A stretch of 44,417 bases of DNA from Membranihabitans maritimus (GTDB lineage: Bacteria; Bacteroidota; Bacteroidia; Chitinophagales; Saprospiraceae), in assembly GCF_021729145.1 (NCBI RefSeq), contig NZ_JAJSLW010000031.1, forward strand, positions 1 through 44,417, written 5' to 3'. Under the pieces are notes generated by a model. That model did no database searches, had not been told where the DNA came from, and worked only from the letters and a program-made list of their open reading frames with translations. The position numbers and the translations under genes were made by a program. Numbering within the stretch: position 1 is the first letter of the stretch; each line of letters begins with the position of its first letter. Of this stretch, positions 42,845-44,417 are shown piece by piece.

Positions 42845-44350
42845 ATGAAGAATTATATTTTTTATGTTTCCGCAATAATCACGGTCTTCATTCTTGGTTG
42901 CACATCCCTTGATGAAGATCCAAAAGGCTTACTGGCGCCGGAGGGTTTTTTTAAATCGCCTTCAGATGTAGAAGCAGCCATTCATGGAGCTTATGCCGAA
43001 TGGGTGACTACTCAAGTGGAAAAATCATATCTATTGGCCTTGATGCTGAGAGGGGATATGGTAGATGTGGGAGACCGAAATACATTGAGTGATAGAATTG
43101 CTATTAACGATTTCAGCATGGATGCCAACAATCGATTGATACAGGAAAGTTGGGACCGTCTGTTTCAATCTGTATCAGCAGCAAACTCGGCAATAAAGGG
43201 GGCCAGAATTATAGCCGCTGATGAAGATATTAAGAATGAATTAGAAGCTAAAGCCCGGTTTATCCGTGGATTTACTTATTTTCATTTGGTCCGGTGCTTT
43301 GGAGCTGTTCCTTATATGGATGAGCCCATTGAAAGTGCAGAAGTATTAGATGCTATTGACCGCACGGAAATTGAAGAAGTTTATAACTACATTATAGATG
43401 ATATGGTTTTCGCAAAAGAACACTTGCCTATTTCTAACCAGGGAGATGCTAGAAATATAGGTACCCAGGGAAGTGCCTCAACTGTCCTGACTGATATTTA
43501 TCTGACATTAGGTAGATATGAAGAAGCAGCTTCCGAAGGCAGACAAATTATTCAAAATCAGGAATTATATAATTATGGTCTGGAGCCTAATTATCAAGAT
43601 CTTTTTAACGCAAATTTGGCTGGTACTCTAAAAGAACCTATTTTAACCATTGATCTTAAAAACGATCTGAACCAGGGTGCCTACAATCAAAAGGACGGAA
43701 TGATTAATCTTACAAGAATCAGGGATTATGCCCCCCGGAGCTTGTCTGTTGCTGTTCCTTCTCTAATGGTTTATACTGATTGGGATTCAAGAGACTACAG
43801 GAAAAAAGTCAGCTTTGAAGATTCTGTAATTGTCGATGGGGTAAAAACAGCTTTGACTGCGACTAATTTTCGGGTGCCTAGACCTCATATAGCAAAATAT
43901 TTTCGGTTCCCCGGACCTCAGGAAGCTGGGGATGATCGTTCCAGTGACCATCATTATAGTTTGTATCGGTATGCTGATGTACTGCTGATGACAGCAGAAG
44001 CTATTAATGAAACAGAAGGGCCTGGAGGTGAAGCTATTGGCTTGGTCAATCAAATTAGGGAAAGGGCCCGGTTCAATGGAGAGGAAGAAACAGATTTTCC
44101 TGTAAATGTTGATAGCCAAATTAATAGGGAGGAACTCAGAGATATAATCCGGGAAGAAAGAAGATTGGAATTTGCTTTTGAATTCAAAAGATGGTTTGAT
44201 ATAAAAAGATGGGAATTATTAAAGGAAACATTTGAAACAGGTGATGATTTGTTTGAACCTCATAGCGTTGATGAAACGAGAGATTATTTATTTCCGGTCC
44301 CCCAGACAGAAATCGATGTGACAGATTTTGAACAAAATCAAGGATATTGA
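42845..44350 (+). CDS. SusD/RagB-family outer-membrane lipoprotein
   Basis: The 501-residue lipoprotein has lipobox ILGC (Cys19) and the usual SusD opening LDEDPKGLLAPEGFFKSPSD, followed by VEAAIHGAYAEW. It has TPR-type helices with ELEAKARFIRGFTYFHLVRCFG near 135-156, and the C-terminal RagB/SusD segment YRYADVLLMTAEAINE ... REERRLEFAFEFKRWFDIKRW ... YLFPVPQTEIDVTDFEQNQGY. It pairs with the STN-SusC just upstream; both should form the substrate-capturing lid and channel. The gene is complete. A weak AACAAAG/CTTTGTT hairpin at 44369-44390 follows it without a clear U-run. Confidence 0.95.
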   Translation: MKNYIFYVSAIITVFILGCTSLDEDPKGLLAPEGFFKSPSDVEAAIHGAYAEWVTTQVEKSYLLALMLRGDMVDVGDRNTLSDRIAINDFSMDANNRLIQESWDRLFQSVSAANSAIKGARIIAADEDIKNELEAKARFIRGFTYFHLVRCFGAVPYMDEPIESAEVLDAIDRTEIEEVYNYIIDDMVFAKEHLPISNQGDARNIGTQGSASTVLTDIYLTLGRYEEAASEGRQIIQNQELYNYGLEPNYQDLFNANLAGTLKEPILTIDLKNDLNQGAYNQKDGMINLTRIRDYAPRSLSVAVPSLMVYTDWDSRDYRKKVSFEDSVIVDGVKTALTATNFRVPRPHIAKYFRFPGPQEAGDDRSSDHHYSLYRYADVLLMTAEAINETEGPGGEAIGLVNQIRERARFNGEEETDFPVNVDSQINREELRDIIREERRLEFAFEFKRWFDIKRWELLKETFETGDDLFEPHSVDETRDYLFPVPQTEIDVTDFEQNQGY

Positions 44351-44417
44351 GTGTCCTGACAAGGATTGAACAAAGGAAAAGTTCTTTGTTTATTACTTAT
44401 GCTGAGTAAAAGATGAG

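Noticed and set aside
31771-44350. Polysaccharide utilisation locus with defined substrate
   Set aside because: There are SusCD pairs and a sigma/FecR system but no carbohydrate-active enzyme in the window, so naming a substrate would be a guess.
44369-44390. Hairpin after the right-hand SusD gene as terminator
   Set aside because: The stem is only 7 bp of mostly A/T pairs with an 8-nt loop and no clean U-run, so it was not listed as a feature.

Overview
The window is chromosomal DNA from a member of the Bacteroidota, probably an environmental one. The evidence is two complete SusC/SusD pairs, an ECF sigma/FecR cascade feeding a SusC with an N-terminal STN domain, at least four proteins ending in type IX secretion (T9SS) sorting domains, a DUF1800/DUF1501 pair, and AT-rich intergenic DNA with a promoter of the Bacteroidota TTG-N20-TAnnTTTG type. 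The order or family cannot be fixed from the sequence alone. No rRNA, tRNA, CRISPR array or prophage was seen.

Layout. 1-90 is the tail of a T9SS-exported protein. 255-6313 (minus) is a heavy-metal efflux locus: a small His-rich protein, a CzcA-type RND pump fused to its own TolC/CzcC-type outer-membrane channel, and a lipoprotein adaptor. 6507-10483 (minus) is a tight three-gene unit: DUF1800, DUF1501 and a discoidin-like T9SS protein. 10893-16292 holds a lipoprotein, an O-antigen-ligase-like/TPR protein, a transglutaminase-like lipoprotein and AnmK. 16296-17259 is a REP/RAYT cassette. 17444-23707 is sugar-related: an FHS-type MFS transporter, a secreted PQQ-type glucose/sorbosone dehydrogenase, galactokinase, a vSGLT-like sodium/galactose symporter and a small outer-membrane barrel. 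23753-31203 mixes a decayed gene, a TMEM220-like membrane protein, a TonB-dependent receptor, a 980-residue choice-of-anchor-A/SdrD-like T9SS protein and a truncated VCBS-repeat fragment. 31771-44350 holds two divergent SusC/SusD pairs, the rightward one behind a sigma factor and an anti-sigma factor.

How the genes work together. The galactose symporter and kinase are almost contiguous and should import and phosphorylate galactose. The sigma/FecR/SusC(STN)/SusD block is a cell-surface signalling nutrient-uptake system: substrate binding at SusC should be relayed through STN and FecR to the sigma factor. No glycoside hydrolase or protease lies in the window, so the substrate of either SusCD pair is unknown.

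The most unusual structure is the RAYT cassette. A REP-associated tyrosine transposase gene is flanked by hairpin repeats of one family, including two identical 41-bp copies. Two more copies of the same family lie in frame inside its own coding sequence and encode most of the linker between the HUH motif and the presumed catalytic tyrosine helix.
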